Shown: piece after piece, positions 23,137-36,500 of the stretch
How positions within the stretch are numbered: the stretch's first letter is position 1
How the letters are laid out: every line of letters begins with the position of its first letter
Assembly (NCBI GenBank): GCA_023238725.1
Contig: CM041553.1
Location: 8,951,001-9,015,000, forward strand
DNA: 64,000 nucleotides
Source of the DNA: Scortum barcoo
Taxonomy: Eukaryota; Chordata; Actinopteri; Centrarchiformes; Terapontidae
Reading direction: 5' to 3'
The notes under the pieces: generated by a model
Database searches by the model: none
What the model was told of the DNA's origin: nothing
Seen by the model: the letters and a program-made list of their open reading frames with translations, nothing else
Program-made: the position numbers and the translations under genes

Positions 23137-25111
23137 GATGGAAGAAAGTGATGGGAAAGGCCCTCTGTGGAGAAGGGGTGGTTGAAATCTAGATTTGTAC
23201 AGATATGTGCCAAAACATACATGTGTGATCTTCAGTTCATTGCCTGTATGTTCAAAGGAAAAACCTGCTGTTACAGCATTGGATATCATTAAGAGATCAG
23301 ATTTTCAGTGCAGCGTGAGGGGATAACTCTACAGTAACTAGTGATTCCCTGTTTTTCCCAGAATGACTTTCAACATCTGAAAGAGGATGATGTTGAATAC
23401 AGCTGTGATCGATATAAGTATTTTGTGAACAGAAGTAGCAACAGCACTATAACAGAATGGATTTTATTTCCAGACTGTGAAGACACATTGTGGCTGCATT
23501 GTATTATGGCCTGTTATCCCCTAGAAACACAGATATTTCTTTATGGAATTAAATATTCATTACAAAATAAGCTAGAATCAAAGTTTGGGGGAAAAAAAAC
23601 ATCTTGGGCTATTACTTATTAACAAGTTTTACCACACAAGGACTCCGCTTCATCGGGACTGTGTGTGTGTAGTTGGATCGGATTTGATTGACAGCCGCGG
23701 CACAAGTAAACACAGCTGTTATGATTTTGAAAGATTTCTTAACAAAAGTGACTCTAAGTCTAAGATTCTTATGTAGTAACAAGTAAGCAGGAGTGACGCT
23801 AATTCTTCATCAATGAGTAATCATTTTCTTTAAAATGAGGACGAAATATCAATTCAATTCTCTACACTTCCACTGCACATGCAGGCCTACACATGATCTA
23901 CACATGACAATGGTCTAGATGTCTGTTTTATGGTGAAAGTATCTGGAATCAGCTAAATGTATCTAAAAGGGACCAAGGACTTTACAGATGTGAACTGATA
24001 AACTTGGCAGATTGTCATATCTTTAAAATTCCATGTTGTTTGGTTTTAGTACATGAACAGTACCAAGGACTCTGGTGAAATAAAGTCAGTCATTTAATTT
24101 TTGAGTTGTCTGTACCAATAAGAGAAATGCTGAACCAAGTGAGAAAATAGGCCCAGAAATGTAACCATCTCTATATTTTGAAGGTAACAACATCTCAGGT
24201 GGCTGCTCCCTGTAAGTGATGCTGCTAAACACCAAGAAGTCCATAAGTTACAATAGATTTTGAAGACAAAAGTAATTGTAATCTGAATATAACACGGCAG
24301 GCCAGCCAGAATCAGCTGGCCAGGATGAATCAGCCGTTTATGGGATGGTGTTTTCTGAGAGCAGACTTATGGCTCAGAACAAAAAAACACACAAGAAATA
24401 AATTTCAGATATAGAAATAAAGTTCAGGCCTAACAGCTCAGAAATGTGCTTTATCTGTCTCGGCCAGCCTGTATTTCACTGTCGCAGCAGTCGCTGCAGG
24501 CTGTGAATTGACAGCGATAACCTCACAAATTAGATTTGGCTCTCTGGCTCTGAGCTGTGCCAGATCCATTTGAGACTACAACTCTGGACTGAAACTTCCA
24601 AGGCTGATGTAGAAGAAATATGTTTGAAATTCAGCAGCATTGCACCTTACCTGGGAAAAAAAGAGGATTTAGTGGCAGAGCTTAAATCCTACATTTCGAA
24701 AAGGTATTTCAAAATTATCCGCTTCACTTTTTGAAGCTGATCGATTGCACCTGATATATACTAGCAACACTGTCTTGTTTTGTTAGTAGCAAATTTAATA
24801 GGCCATCAGTCTTTGTACATACTGTGGCAGCTGCACATACCACAAGTAATTTACCTCACCTTGAAACTCTTCGATTCGTACAAGGGAAGAAATATATCCA
24901 GTTTCTCCTCTCTTTCAAGCCATCGTACTCTTTCTTTGATTTGCTTTCTTTCTTCCTTTAGATCCTGGGAAGTTTGTTATTTTAGTGACACCTCTCACTG
25001 CCTCTTCACCCCTCTCTCTGTAATTTCTTTACCCTGCACTCTGTGGTCTACTGAGGGAGATTACAGATAGCTGGAGGTGTGGCAGTGCTGTAATTCAGAG
25101 GCAGAGTTGCT

Positions 25112-25148
<37 letters not shown>

Positions 25149-25727
25149 AAGCACACTGGACCCTAAAACTCCAGCTCAACCGAAGCAATCTTATTACTTA
25201 AGGAGAAGAAGGGAGGGAGGAAAGGAAGGATAAAGAAACGAGACAAATTGGATTGCAAAGACAGGACTGACATGTAGGTTAAATGGTGGAAAGAACAGAC
25301 AGACAGGAAACGTGTTTTATGACGTGTTTTTTTATGTTAGCATTAAACGAAGCCTCCCAACCTGCATCAACCTTTTTCTCACAGCCATACAGTGCTTTTT
25401 GCAGCCTTACTGATTCCTCATGTCACTCATTTACCCCTCAGAGCATAATGATTCTTTTGCATCCTGTTATCAAGGTGATCTGACAGCCAGGATGCGGAGC
25501 ATCCAGTAAAAGAACGGAGAGAGTCGATAGTTTGAGTCCCGCCAGGTTCTAGTAAACCCCAGCAGGTCCTACTGTAGAAAAGTGGAAAAGTGGCTATTGA
25601 TCTGCAGAGGCACTCGCAGAAAATACCTGGCTTAATCTCAAAGAGGGGTGAGGTAAATATAGAGGTAGGGAGGGAGAGAGATCTAATAGGATTAGTCTGA
25701 GTCACAAAGACGTGTGCCACAGCACGT

Positions 25728-25771
<44 letters not shown>

Positions 25772-27539
25772 GGCCTGACTAGCATAATACACATAAACAT
25801 ACTGTAGACATGTGAGAGCACACACACATCATCATTGTTGACTGGCATCATAACTATTGGACGGATTCTGCTCAGGATGAAATGTAATAACTTTGATTGT
25901 CTGTTCACTTTTCATCTTTTGCTATCAGCAGGTCAAAATGCACTTTAGTTTCATAATCAACATGAAGCATGAACATGCAATAGTGTAAAAAACACATTAC
26001 CAGTATTATTGTACTCAGTCCATCCTCTACAACGGACAAACACACTACACGTTTTTAATTAAGTCATTTAAGCCTTAATTGTAATTTTTATAACTTAATT
26101 GATCTAATTCGGTCCAGTTTAACAACACACACAACACTGTGTTGTATATATCATGAACCTGTAAAACGGTCAGTATAGCAGGGCCATGCTTCACACGTCG
26201 ACGTAAATGAGGGATTGTTTGTATAAACACAGTGAGGGAGGAGGAGTGAGGGCGGCCTGCTGCAGCCCAAACTGACCATTATGTACTGACAAGGCAGGCA
26301 AACACCAGCAGCCACTAATTAAATGAAACGTCTTAGCTGGGTTGTTGGATGTTTTTGCTGGAATAAAATTGCTGTGTTGTGCCAAGAAAAAAAAAAAAAA
26401 GAAGACTGGTAGAAATGAAACTCAATATGTACAATGACAGTGCTAACGTGCTTTAACTGAACTTGGAGGGACTGATGCTCGAGATAAATTCAGTAAAGAT
26501 CACTGCAACCTAACAAGCCATTAATTATAAATGGTTTTATTCATTCTTTGGTTTAAAAAAAGACACTTTGTAAAACATGAAAAAAATCTAAACTCATTTG
26601 TTTTTTTTAATCTTCAAACAAACAGATTTGTCTTATAACTGCAATATGTAGTGAGAAGAAAACACAGAAACACAAAAGCAATACACTGCTGCTGTTAAAC
26701 AACAAATAAAACAAAACACTGATACATTCATGAGTGAAAAAAACAGGTAGACAGAGAAGAAGACATGCCATGGTTCCCAGCTTGGTGTCCCAAGATAAAT
26801 TAAAGGGATCATAAGATGATAAGCAGAAGAGGAAAGCAAAAAACATTTATGCTACACTAAGTCTTTAGAAATAACTTGATAATTTTGCTTCTTCTGGAGA
26901 GAAGTATTCAAATAAAGCAAGAAAAATCAATTGGGAACCACTGAGAGGAACAGTAAAGTATAGTACTATATAGAAGAGATGTAACACAATCTTTGCATAT
27001 TTTCGAGGCTCCCATTTCAAACCCAAAACATACTGCAGCTTCAATATGGAATTAAGACGAAGACAGTCGAAATGTTACTCAATGTCAATTAAAGACAGGG
27101 TTTGGATAAATAAGGCAACCTCTTCTAATTATTTTTTTCTCTGTTAAAAGAGTACACAAAAGGGGGATTAACACATAATGTGGTATGAGACAGGTTTGGG
27201 CAAAATATTATTTAAAAACAAGAAACTACTGTTGGACCAGGCTGTGGTCGTGCGTTGGATGCAATAAATAAAACTAAAGCTGCTAGCTTACTCTTCAAGA
27301 GTTAACTCGACATGTAACCTCCTCTCGTAAGAGAAAAATCAAACAGTGTAGAGAGAAATGTACTAGGAAAAGCATCTGTCCCTCACCAGTCCTGTGTCCA
27401 TCTACTCTGCCTGTCCTCCCCTCTTCTCCTGCATCCTGCTATATTCCCCCTCCATCACAGCTTTGTTCTATCTCCCTCATCCTTATCTCTGTACGCCAGA
27501 GTTCACTCCGTCTGTCCTCCACATGTCCTCTGTTCTTCC
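23137..27539. other. Intergenic between nxnl1 copy B and colgalt1
   Basis: No exon or RNA gene is recognised. It holds GT (25114-25147) and CA (25730-25770) microsatellites, a dispersed teleost repeat fragment at about 25845-25950, and the colgalt1 3' flank. A minus-strand AATAAA (TTTATT at 26536-26541) about 1 kb past the colgalt1 stop is a possible poly(A) signal. The 93-codon plus-strand frame at 23341-23622 has no family signature. Confidence 0.6.
25845..25950 (+). repeat. Dispersed teleost repeat fragment
   Basis: CATAACTATTGGACGGAT, ATGAAATGTAATAACTTTGA, CACTTTTCATCTTTTGC and TCAGCAGGTCAAAATG fit, from memory, the common percomorph repeat of the AACTATTGGATGGATTGCC type. A different part of the same family lies at 52770-52995. 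It is a degraded internal fragment without termini. Confidence 0.6.
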
Positions 27540-30500
27540 TCACAGCTCATCCCGTGCGCTCCAGTTCTCTAGTTCAGACTGCAGCACGTCAGAGTTCTGG
27601 GCCTCAAAGCTCAGCTCTCCCTGCTCCTGAGTTTTCCTCGACTTGGCTCGGTCCCAATCGGTTTTGACAGTTTCGTTGTCCCAGACCACCGATGTTTCCG
27701 TGTCGCTGATGTAACCGGGGTCTCCTGTGTAATGGGTCGGATACACCAGAAGCGGCTCGGCAGAGAACGCACGCAGGTCCCGCTTCTCAAAGTGGTCCAT
27801 GTACTCTGAGCTGAGGAGTGAAAGGGGATGTGATTAGATTAACGAGAGAGCTACAGGACAGAATCAAAAAGAAAAGGACGAGAAGAGGAACAGACGGAGG
27901 ATGAAGGTTAACGGATGGTTGATACTCACACAGGATGTTTGTCGTACATGATGGGGAGGAACTCATCAACGGGAAGCATCTTTGTCAGGGGTTCTGCCAT
28001 GATAAGCTTCTGGGCTCCTTGTAATGACAACATGTAGCCTAGTGTCCAGTAGGAGTAGTCTGCTTTCACCAGGTTGTGGATGTTTGGTACAGACGTCTCT
28101 GGGTGGTCCACCTGCATTCGTTTCCGCCCGATGTAACTGCACGAGTATTTAAGATAGAGAGGCTATAAATATCACAAACTTAGAGATGAGTTACTGAAAC
28201 ATTTCTGACTGGAATAAATTAATTTAAAGAGCAATCTTCAACCTGCAGAGTACAAAATGGTGGATCACATGCTGTGTTGCACCACCTAATTTTATATAAC
28301 TCTGTTCCACAAAAGAGATGCAGAGTGGTCTTCTGTCAGCGAGACAACAGTGGACACACATTTTCATAAACTGAACATGCTAACCTACCACCCCAGTCAC
28401 TACAGCACAAAGTCTCCAGAAACATTTATTTCTCCACCAGTGAGAGTACACTGCCGTGTACTGTGCACTTAAGCAACAAATAAACAATTCATAAGATAAT
28501 AATAAAGTGTTTGGACTAGAAATACAGCTATAAATGAGAGCAGCAGCTGATTCAGGAAGTTTTTTTTTGCAGTGTGATTTTCCTGTTTGAAAGTTTTGTA
28601 TTTATGATATTCTCAATATTATTCAACACAGAAACAGTGGAGTCCTGTGGATAATGTAACTATAGCATCAGTTTGAATTATTTATTTCTATACATTATAC
28701 AGTTCAAGTGTTCTAGTTACCTTAGTACAGTGGATGGCTTTAAGTAATACAATATCCATGAACCTCCACCACTGATATTATGAAAAAGATGTCAGTCATT
28801 CATTGCAGCTCGTAAAAAAAAACAAAAAAAAACACTGCACTACAGCTGGAGACTTTATACAAAATTGACTTAAAATCCAAAAGTGAATTGACTTAAACTA
28901 CTGAATGTATTATAACATTTAATAACATACAGTATAATGGTTAGCCTCAGTTTGTTATTAGTGGTGCATGCAGAAAAATCTGAAGCTCAGCGATTAGATG
29001 TTTTGTAGTGGACGTAGTTCTCTCCTCATATTTTTGGACTTCTCATGAAAAACAGAGCCGCAGTTGCTCACTTTTGTACAAATGATCCAACTGGGGGACT
29101 TTCATGCCAATAAAAGCTTTGAATTTGCTGTCAGTCACCTGACATTGTCTATGCCGAAAATTAGCTTTCGGGAATAACTCGTCCCAGTTTGCTGTACTGT
29201 GACAGTGATTGATCTCTGTGAATGAGGAAATGCTGGAGCAGCTCAGCAGTTTAATGCTAAGGTGCATTATTCCCACAAGTGTTTCGTGCATCTCATCAGC
29301 GCTGTCTGAGATATCATGTGTGACAGATGGATGGATTTCACGGTAGGGGGACGATAATCCTCTCTGTTTACTACACCATGTTTTCCTTCTGCTCACTGAA
29401 GCATCACTCACATGAGATCCCAGTCCAGCTTGTGAGCCGTCACCTCCTGCAGCAAAGTCTGCAGACGTCGTCTGAAGAACACCTCGAAGCGGAGATCGTC
29501 CTCAATGACCAGAGAGATCTGCAGACCACGATCTACTATCTGCACACAAATACACACACACACTCGTGAATTTTGTGGATTACATTGTAGCGAAGCCTAT
29601 GTTGAGCTGGCCTTAGCGTTACAGTGTAGGCAAAAAAAAGTTCTTTTAAATCCTTTACTGGTATACAAGTATTCGTAGTAACACTTAACTTGACATCTGA
29701 CCTCCTCTAACACTTTTATATTAAAAGTATATATGTGTTGTCTTTGTGGAAGGTTGCTTTAACTTGGTTGAGGTAGCTTATCCTGATGGTGTGCTCACTG
29801 GGGTAACTTTGGCATGAAAAATAGTGTGGTTAAACTTTAAAGTCTAAAATTATTATTTTTTCTTTTCTGATATTGCTCAAAAACCTTATTTTTTACCTTA
29901 AAAAACCTATTACATTTATTGGGACATAAATCAAACGGTCTCATTATTTCTACCAAGCTGCCATACTCAAACTGAGTTACTGTGTTTTTCAATAGTAAAC
30001 GTTATCTTCCATGTACAGGTAGACCCTGAGGCCTGAGGCCAGTCTGAGCATCTCACCTCCTTCCAGATGTTGTAATGCGAGAGGAAACAACCCAGCTCTC
30101 CCTTGGTGAGAGGTCGACCGTGATAAGGGTCTTTGTATCCCGGCAGCATCTTAATCCCCATACTCTCTATTTCAGTCTTGTTCAGAGCTCTGAGGGAAAG
30201 AGAAGGGACAAACAAAGAGATTATAGGTGGAAACAATAAATCATATAAATGTGATGTATGTGTGAAAATGAGAAGCCATGGGTTACATAAAAATGTACAA
30301 CACAAATATAACACAAACCATGCAGGTATTATGACTCAAAATCAGGTAACAGAAGAAACAATCAAATTTGTAAAACACGACACAACCTAATGACTGGATA
30401 GCTTCCATAAAGACACACGCTACATTTTCCCCACAGATGAGCCAAAACAATGTGGTGATCTGGATATCTTGAAATGACAGCATGCACCCGCTACCCATCA

Positions 30501-33500
30501 CCTGGTTGTTTGTGTCAGCCCAGCCTCCCTACATCAATCTACGGTGCATGTTGCAGAGGCACAAATCAGCGAGACACAGGCAGTGGGGGAGGAAGAACAT
30601 GAGAAACGTACTTGCCATCCACAGCAGCAACAACCTTACAGCTGAGCTCCTGTTCGTACAGAGCTCTTAGCATTCGCTCGCGACGGTCAGATCTCCGCAC
30701 CAGATTGATCATAAACACCTGGGTGCACACAAATGCAAAACCTCACACACATGCGTAGGTTATTGTGGTTGTTTTTTTATGTGTTTGTGTGTGTGTGTAT
30801 GTGATTGGGCGTGTGTACCTCATCAAAGCCCATTTTGTTTGGCTGCTTGGGAGAAAGAGACAGGAAGCTGGAGGGCTCCAATGGAGGATTTTTCACTTTC
30901 AAAGAAAAACAGAGAGGGAAAGTTATAAAGGGAATGTGTAATGTGTTGGAAAAGGCATTTCCAAAATGCAGTTCAGGGACGTTCAGAGGACCTCAGGAGA
31001 CTTCCAAGGAGCTGCCAATAAGGAACCATAATTTTACTTTTGCTCTGAACATCCGCTATAATTTAGCAGGATGATTATTATATATCAAGATGATGGATTA
31101 AGATTTTATCAGTATTCATTATGCTGGTTTCACAAGGCCATCCTGTTGTGTCCTCGCCTGTAATGTATACAGTAATTACATACAAAGAGTATAGTATATA
31201 GAGGAATATAAAACAATAGACAGTTTCTTTAATTCTGAAAACATGGAATCCATTTTGGGATTCCTCTCCTCTCTGCCGTACTGTATGCAGCTTTTTATGC
31301 TTAACTGCCAATGTCTTGACAAAACAAAATGGCTGCAGATGCATTTTATTTCATTTGCAAATGTAGATAAAGTCTAGTTAGTAGTATGTTATTTTTTAGC
31401 CAGAGGCATACACTATTTTGCATTGCTATGGTAGAAGCTTTATAATTTATATAAATAAGAAACTTTATAATGTCCATAAACCTTTTTCATAATAAATACA
31501 AAAAAACCCATCTAAATAAATACAAAAAATCTATCTAGTTTAGCTAAACACAAGCGGGAAAAAAATCCTTTAAAACCCATAGACCAGCAAAACAAGCTGA
31601 AGGAATAACAGATATTTTGATTTGAAACCAACAAACTTCCACTGTACAAAGACATGATCGGGTATCATCACAGCCCAGAGTCTGTTTAAAAGTTTAGTTA
31701 CAATTTAACTTTTCCTCCCCCTTTTCCTCAAACTGCAGAACACAAAGAAATCATTCTGTCTTTCTGAATCTTTTGACTCACCCATGATCTCAAGCTGAGT
31801 ATGCAAGAAGCTATCTGCCTCATCCTGCAAGGTGGCATGGGAGCGCATTGGCACTGGGAAATACCCATAAGTTTCCTTGTTGCACACGTACATCTGCACA
31901 TCTGATAATATAAAGTAGAGGAGAAACATGCTTAAAAATACATACAAAGGCATGCAGAGGAAGACATTTAATCAGCCACCCAGATAACAAGTCCACCTCT
32001 GCTGCATTCATCTCACCTGCCATGCGAGCTGAGTAGGCAAAGACAATGACATCATCCAGGGCCCAGCTGTATTCTGGGTGTGGTGGATAAAAAGCCAGCT
32101 GTCGGGAGGCCTCTTTCTGTAAGTCCACTAGGAAGGTAGAGTGGACCATTGGCACGGCGAAGCAGCCGTGACGCTCCTGCTTGCGGATGGGCATGTAGGC
32201 TGGTGTGCGCTTGTAGTAACCCTGTGGGGGAGAGCACAAAAACAACACACGGTCACACGCAATTTTCTCTTGTCCAGCTTGTTTGCTCGTGAAATAAAAA
32301 GCTGGAGAAAACCCAAAATGTCAGAGGAGCTTGATGTAAGATATCTGACTGAGAAAATTGACTGACTGAAGTCTGTGAGTCTGTGTCAGTTTAATAAAAG
32401 ACACTTAATAGAAATCCATATCTGAAACTCCATATTTTACTAATAAATAATAAAACAAATAAGAGACTGAGACTACAGTAAGTAATATTAACTGATAGGA
32501 AGAGACACTGATGGACAGTGCTTATTGGCTTTTGGCTGCAGGCCCATTAACTGTCATGGAAGACGACGATCTTTGCAGGAATCGGATTCTTGGTTGGACT
32601 TGGGTTATTTTGCGCTGGAGGATAGACAACGTGCATATGTCTGCTCTGATATGAAAAGAAGCAAAGATGGCTACTTAAAGGCATAGCGTCTAGACAGAAA
32701 TACTGCAGATCAGACGTAGAACTGTATCCAAGACATGTACATTTGTAATGCCTGATTCATTTTTGTCAAAATCACATTGGTATAACAGTCATGGCAGCTG
32801 TCTGCATGTTCAAAAACACATTTTGAATACTGTCAGATATTTTTTTTATAAAAGCCTTTAATGAGATATGAAGCATACATTGATTAAAAGACACTGCGGC
32901 CTAGAGTTTTGAGTCTTATCAGCTGCACAAACCGCAGCAGTATCTGGTGAAGCAGCAGTAACAGACTGAAAAGTAGGAGAAAATGTAACATAATGAGCTG
33001 TGTACACTGTCAGCCATGTGATCTACGGATATCACAAACCTATAGCATAGCAAAGAAAATATTAGGTTACATCAGATCAGTAAAGTTTCACTTTGCGAGC
33101 AAGACAAATCATTTACGCATCTGCACAGTAATCTGAGGAACAGCTACAATAAAAATAAGGAAACACCTCTGCTACGCCTTCAAATGGACTCATTTACAGC
33201 ATAAGTGATTTATTGGCACAAATTTTGTTTCCTCATGCATTAGAAAAAAATAATCAAGTGTAAAATTTCCCCTAGATCAAATTTCTATGTTATCAAAGTG
33301 GTGGGAAATTTGTTCTGTTATTCAGCAGAACTGCTTGGAAAGTGACATTTTACTCAATATCAGTAACCCACATGGTTAACTGCAGGCTTCATCTGGACTG
33401 CATTATTTATCAAAGATGTAAAAAAGTGTTTTTTATAGAGACATTACAAATGAGTTAAACAGGATGTTCATGGAAACTTTATTATTTCAAGCCCAAGCAG

Positions 33501-36500
33501 GATATTTGTACAATAGTCTTACAGGCACCTGTGCTGGGTGTGGTGGCTTTAAATTGACATTTGATATTTTAAATGTTTAACCAGACTCCTAATGTCACTA
33601 TAACATTTCATAATATTTTTATTGTGGACATTTCATTTATAACTTTCTCTGCCAGCTGTCAGAGGTATTAATACATCAGCCAAGTGCACAAACTGCCAGC
33701 AGCATATTTATTACACCCATATCAGGAACCCAGTACACAATACAATGTTTTAATCTGGTCCAAATGCTGCGAAGAACCTGTGGTGCACCTGAAGCTGTTA
33801 TACAGGTGTGAGCAGACAACAGAATAAAAACAAAACATCATCAGTACCTGTGAAGTCATGCCGCACCAGAAGTTGGAGTATGCAGCTCTGGACTCCAGCA
33901 TTGGTGCTACGATGGTCTTGTTCTCTCTCATCAGTTTCCACAACACATCCGGATTGGTGAGGAGGTTGTCACAGTCGGCCACCTGCAGACGGCAGAGAAG
34001 GGCACAGTATTGACAACAATCGCACGCAAACGTGCACATGCACACACAAAATATCAGACGCTGCCACTAAGTGATTGATCGAGCCACGGCAACATGGTTC
34101 GATCACAGAGCACCATGAGCTCCGTCCTATCCTGTTTCATCTCACAGCCCATCATTAAAAATAAACAAGCGAGTACCAACAGACTGCACGTGTGTATGCA
34201 GCAGGCGGTTCTGTACTCTGATGTGTTCAGAGCAACTGCTGCTCCACTTCAGACAGGAACATTTGTTCAGAGCTAAAACTCAACATTTAGCTCTTGTGTA
34301 TGTTTGTTGCATATTGTAACTTAAAATAAGAAGTGTCACACTTTATTCACATTCTTTATTCCTTTTTAGGCATCCAAAGCCCAAACAGCTGTGTTATTGT
34401 TTGAGGGACTTGCGCCTTGTGATGAGCTTCGTTGAGATAAAGAGATGAGCCAATCGTTGCAGAGTTTAACACGGCCAAAGTTTATTCACAGCAAAATGAT
34501 GTTCATGGTCCGGAGACCAGTGGACATCAATGATGCACTCCAGCCCGAAGACTGGTGAACATATATTGGACTGAACATCCTTGTCTTATATACCTTTGCC
34601 TTGTGCTTACAACACACAAAGTATTTCAGTCTCGCTGCTTCTATGACCATCTTAAGGTTTCAGCTGTGGAAGCATATATCTTTCCCATGTCAGGGAAGGT
34701 ATACCTGAGCCTTGCGCTCGACTTCTTCTTATGTACGTTGTGCTATTTGTCATTGCAACACATGGTCTGTGACCTTCGTACTTTTCACAGTTACAAGCTG
34801 AGTTTGGAGTTACTACTGGTATTAGTATAATTTATTAGTATTATTTATTTGTTATTAGTTTGGAATTAACTTGCCACAGAAATGCACAGATGATGCCACT
34901 TGGACAGAGGATACACGGACTGTCAGATCAACAGACGGGAAACTAGCTTGTAGTGAAGGATTTAAAATTCACTCGTGCTGATTAACGGGGCTCAGCGTGC
35001 ACACATGACACTCCACCAGAAACGTCTCCAAATGCACAGTGGGTGGAAATTCTCTACATTATTTTTACAACACCTTAGTTCTGATAGTAAGTTACTTAAA
35101 ATCTGAAAAAACAAAAGCCTACCAAATGAAACACTGTAGGCTGTCCAAATAGAGCCCATGTACGAGAGCACTGTTGACGTGTCTCATCGAGAGCAGCTCT
35201 GGTAAATTAGGGCTGCACCCAGTCAGCCTATGTTTTCTTCAGCCAAAATTTTTGTTTCTGTTTTGCTCGGACTACATTTCATGACTTTTTCATATTTTAC
35301 ACATTGGCCATTGAAATATAACATTTCTGACTGGCTGGCAGATGGTGATAAAATATCAACGTTAACTACTCTTAAAAACCAAAATCGACTCACTAGCTCT
35401 CTCTGGAGCTTAAAAGGTGGAGGGGAATAACTGTCTCTAAATGCAGGTAACCATAGCAACAATATTTAGGATGCATTCGCACATTACCCATGTACTTTTA
35501 CTGGGCAAAAATAATGTCATAACCATGGGTTAAACTGACAACAAACAAATACTACTTCACTGTTCACTTCCTCCATATTCTCCATGACTGTGTTATATCA
35601 GCACAGCTCATCATACGTGATTATTTTGTATTACCTAAATTTGCCGTACCAAAATCATGTCAGATAATCTCTGGTTGTGCCATCGTTGTTTGCTTTTGCA
35701 AATGCAAAAACATGTTCCTTTTCTGCATTTGATTTCAAGACTACATAGAAATTCAACATGGAAAATGTGTATTAGTCTAAAAAATGGGTTTAATAATAGA
35801 ATATGTCATTCTAATCCAGTTCCTTTTCTTTTCTCTGTAAAGGATTGAGCTTTGCTTTCTCAATCACATTTTTTATTTCCACCCTGTTACCCCGAACAGG
35901 TATAGGCAGGTGTAGACGATGAATGCCTGGTATTCCAGGAGTTCAAGAGTGCCACGAATCGGCTTCTTTACTTACACAGATCTCCTCGCAAATCTGTCCC
36001 AGAGTCTGAGACACTGCTGAGAGTACATAATAAGAAGAGGCTTATGAAGCTGCTGAGTGGAAGATAACGTACCAGGAGGTAGTCCGCCCAGATCTCGCGG
36101 GCGGTCTCCAGTGCTGCCTGACGGAGCTTCATTACATGTTCATAACGGAGATTATTCCAGTGCTTAGGCCCCACCTCGTCTTCAAAGGCACTGAGACATG
36201 CAGAGACAGACCCATTAAGTAATACACTCATCTCTCTCTTTCTCTTTTCCTCACACACACACACACACAAATATATATATTTTCACAGTACCTGGGTTCA
36301 TCCTCGGGTCTCCACTCCACATAGTGATAGTAATTCTGCACCTTGATGAGCCAGTCTCTCAGGATGGCTGTAGTGTTATCTATGTTGTGATCTGTCGCCA
36401 CCCTGTGGGCAGATGAAGGCCACAAAGAGGGAAAGAGGGAGACACACAAGGAGGGAGAGAGAGAGTGAGAGACCATGAGTAAGAGGAGTGTTAGACCATT

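Noticed and set aside
23137..23289. Upstream in-frame Met for nxnl1 copy B
   Set aside because: The family start is MVDLF at 23136 in both copies; the extension is not conserved in copy A.
23341..23622. 93-codon plus-strand frame right of nxnl1 copy B
   Set aside because: No recognisable motif, no splice context and AT-rich codon use unlike neighbouring genes.
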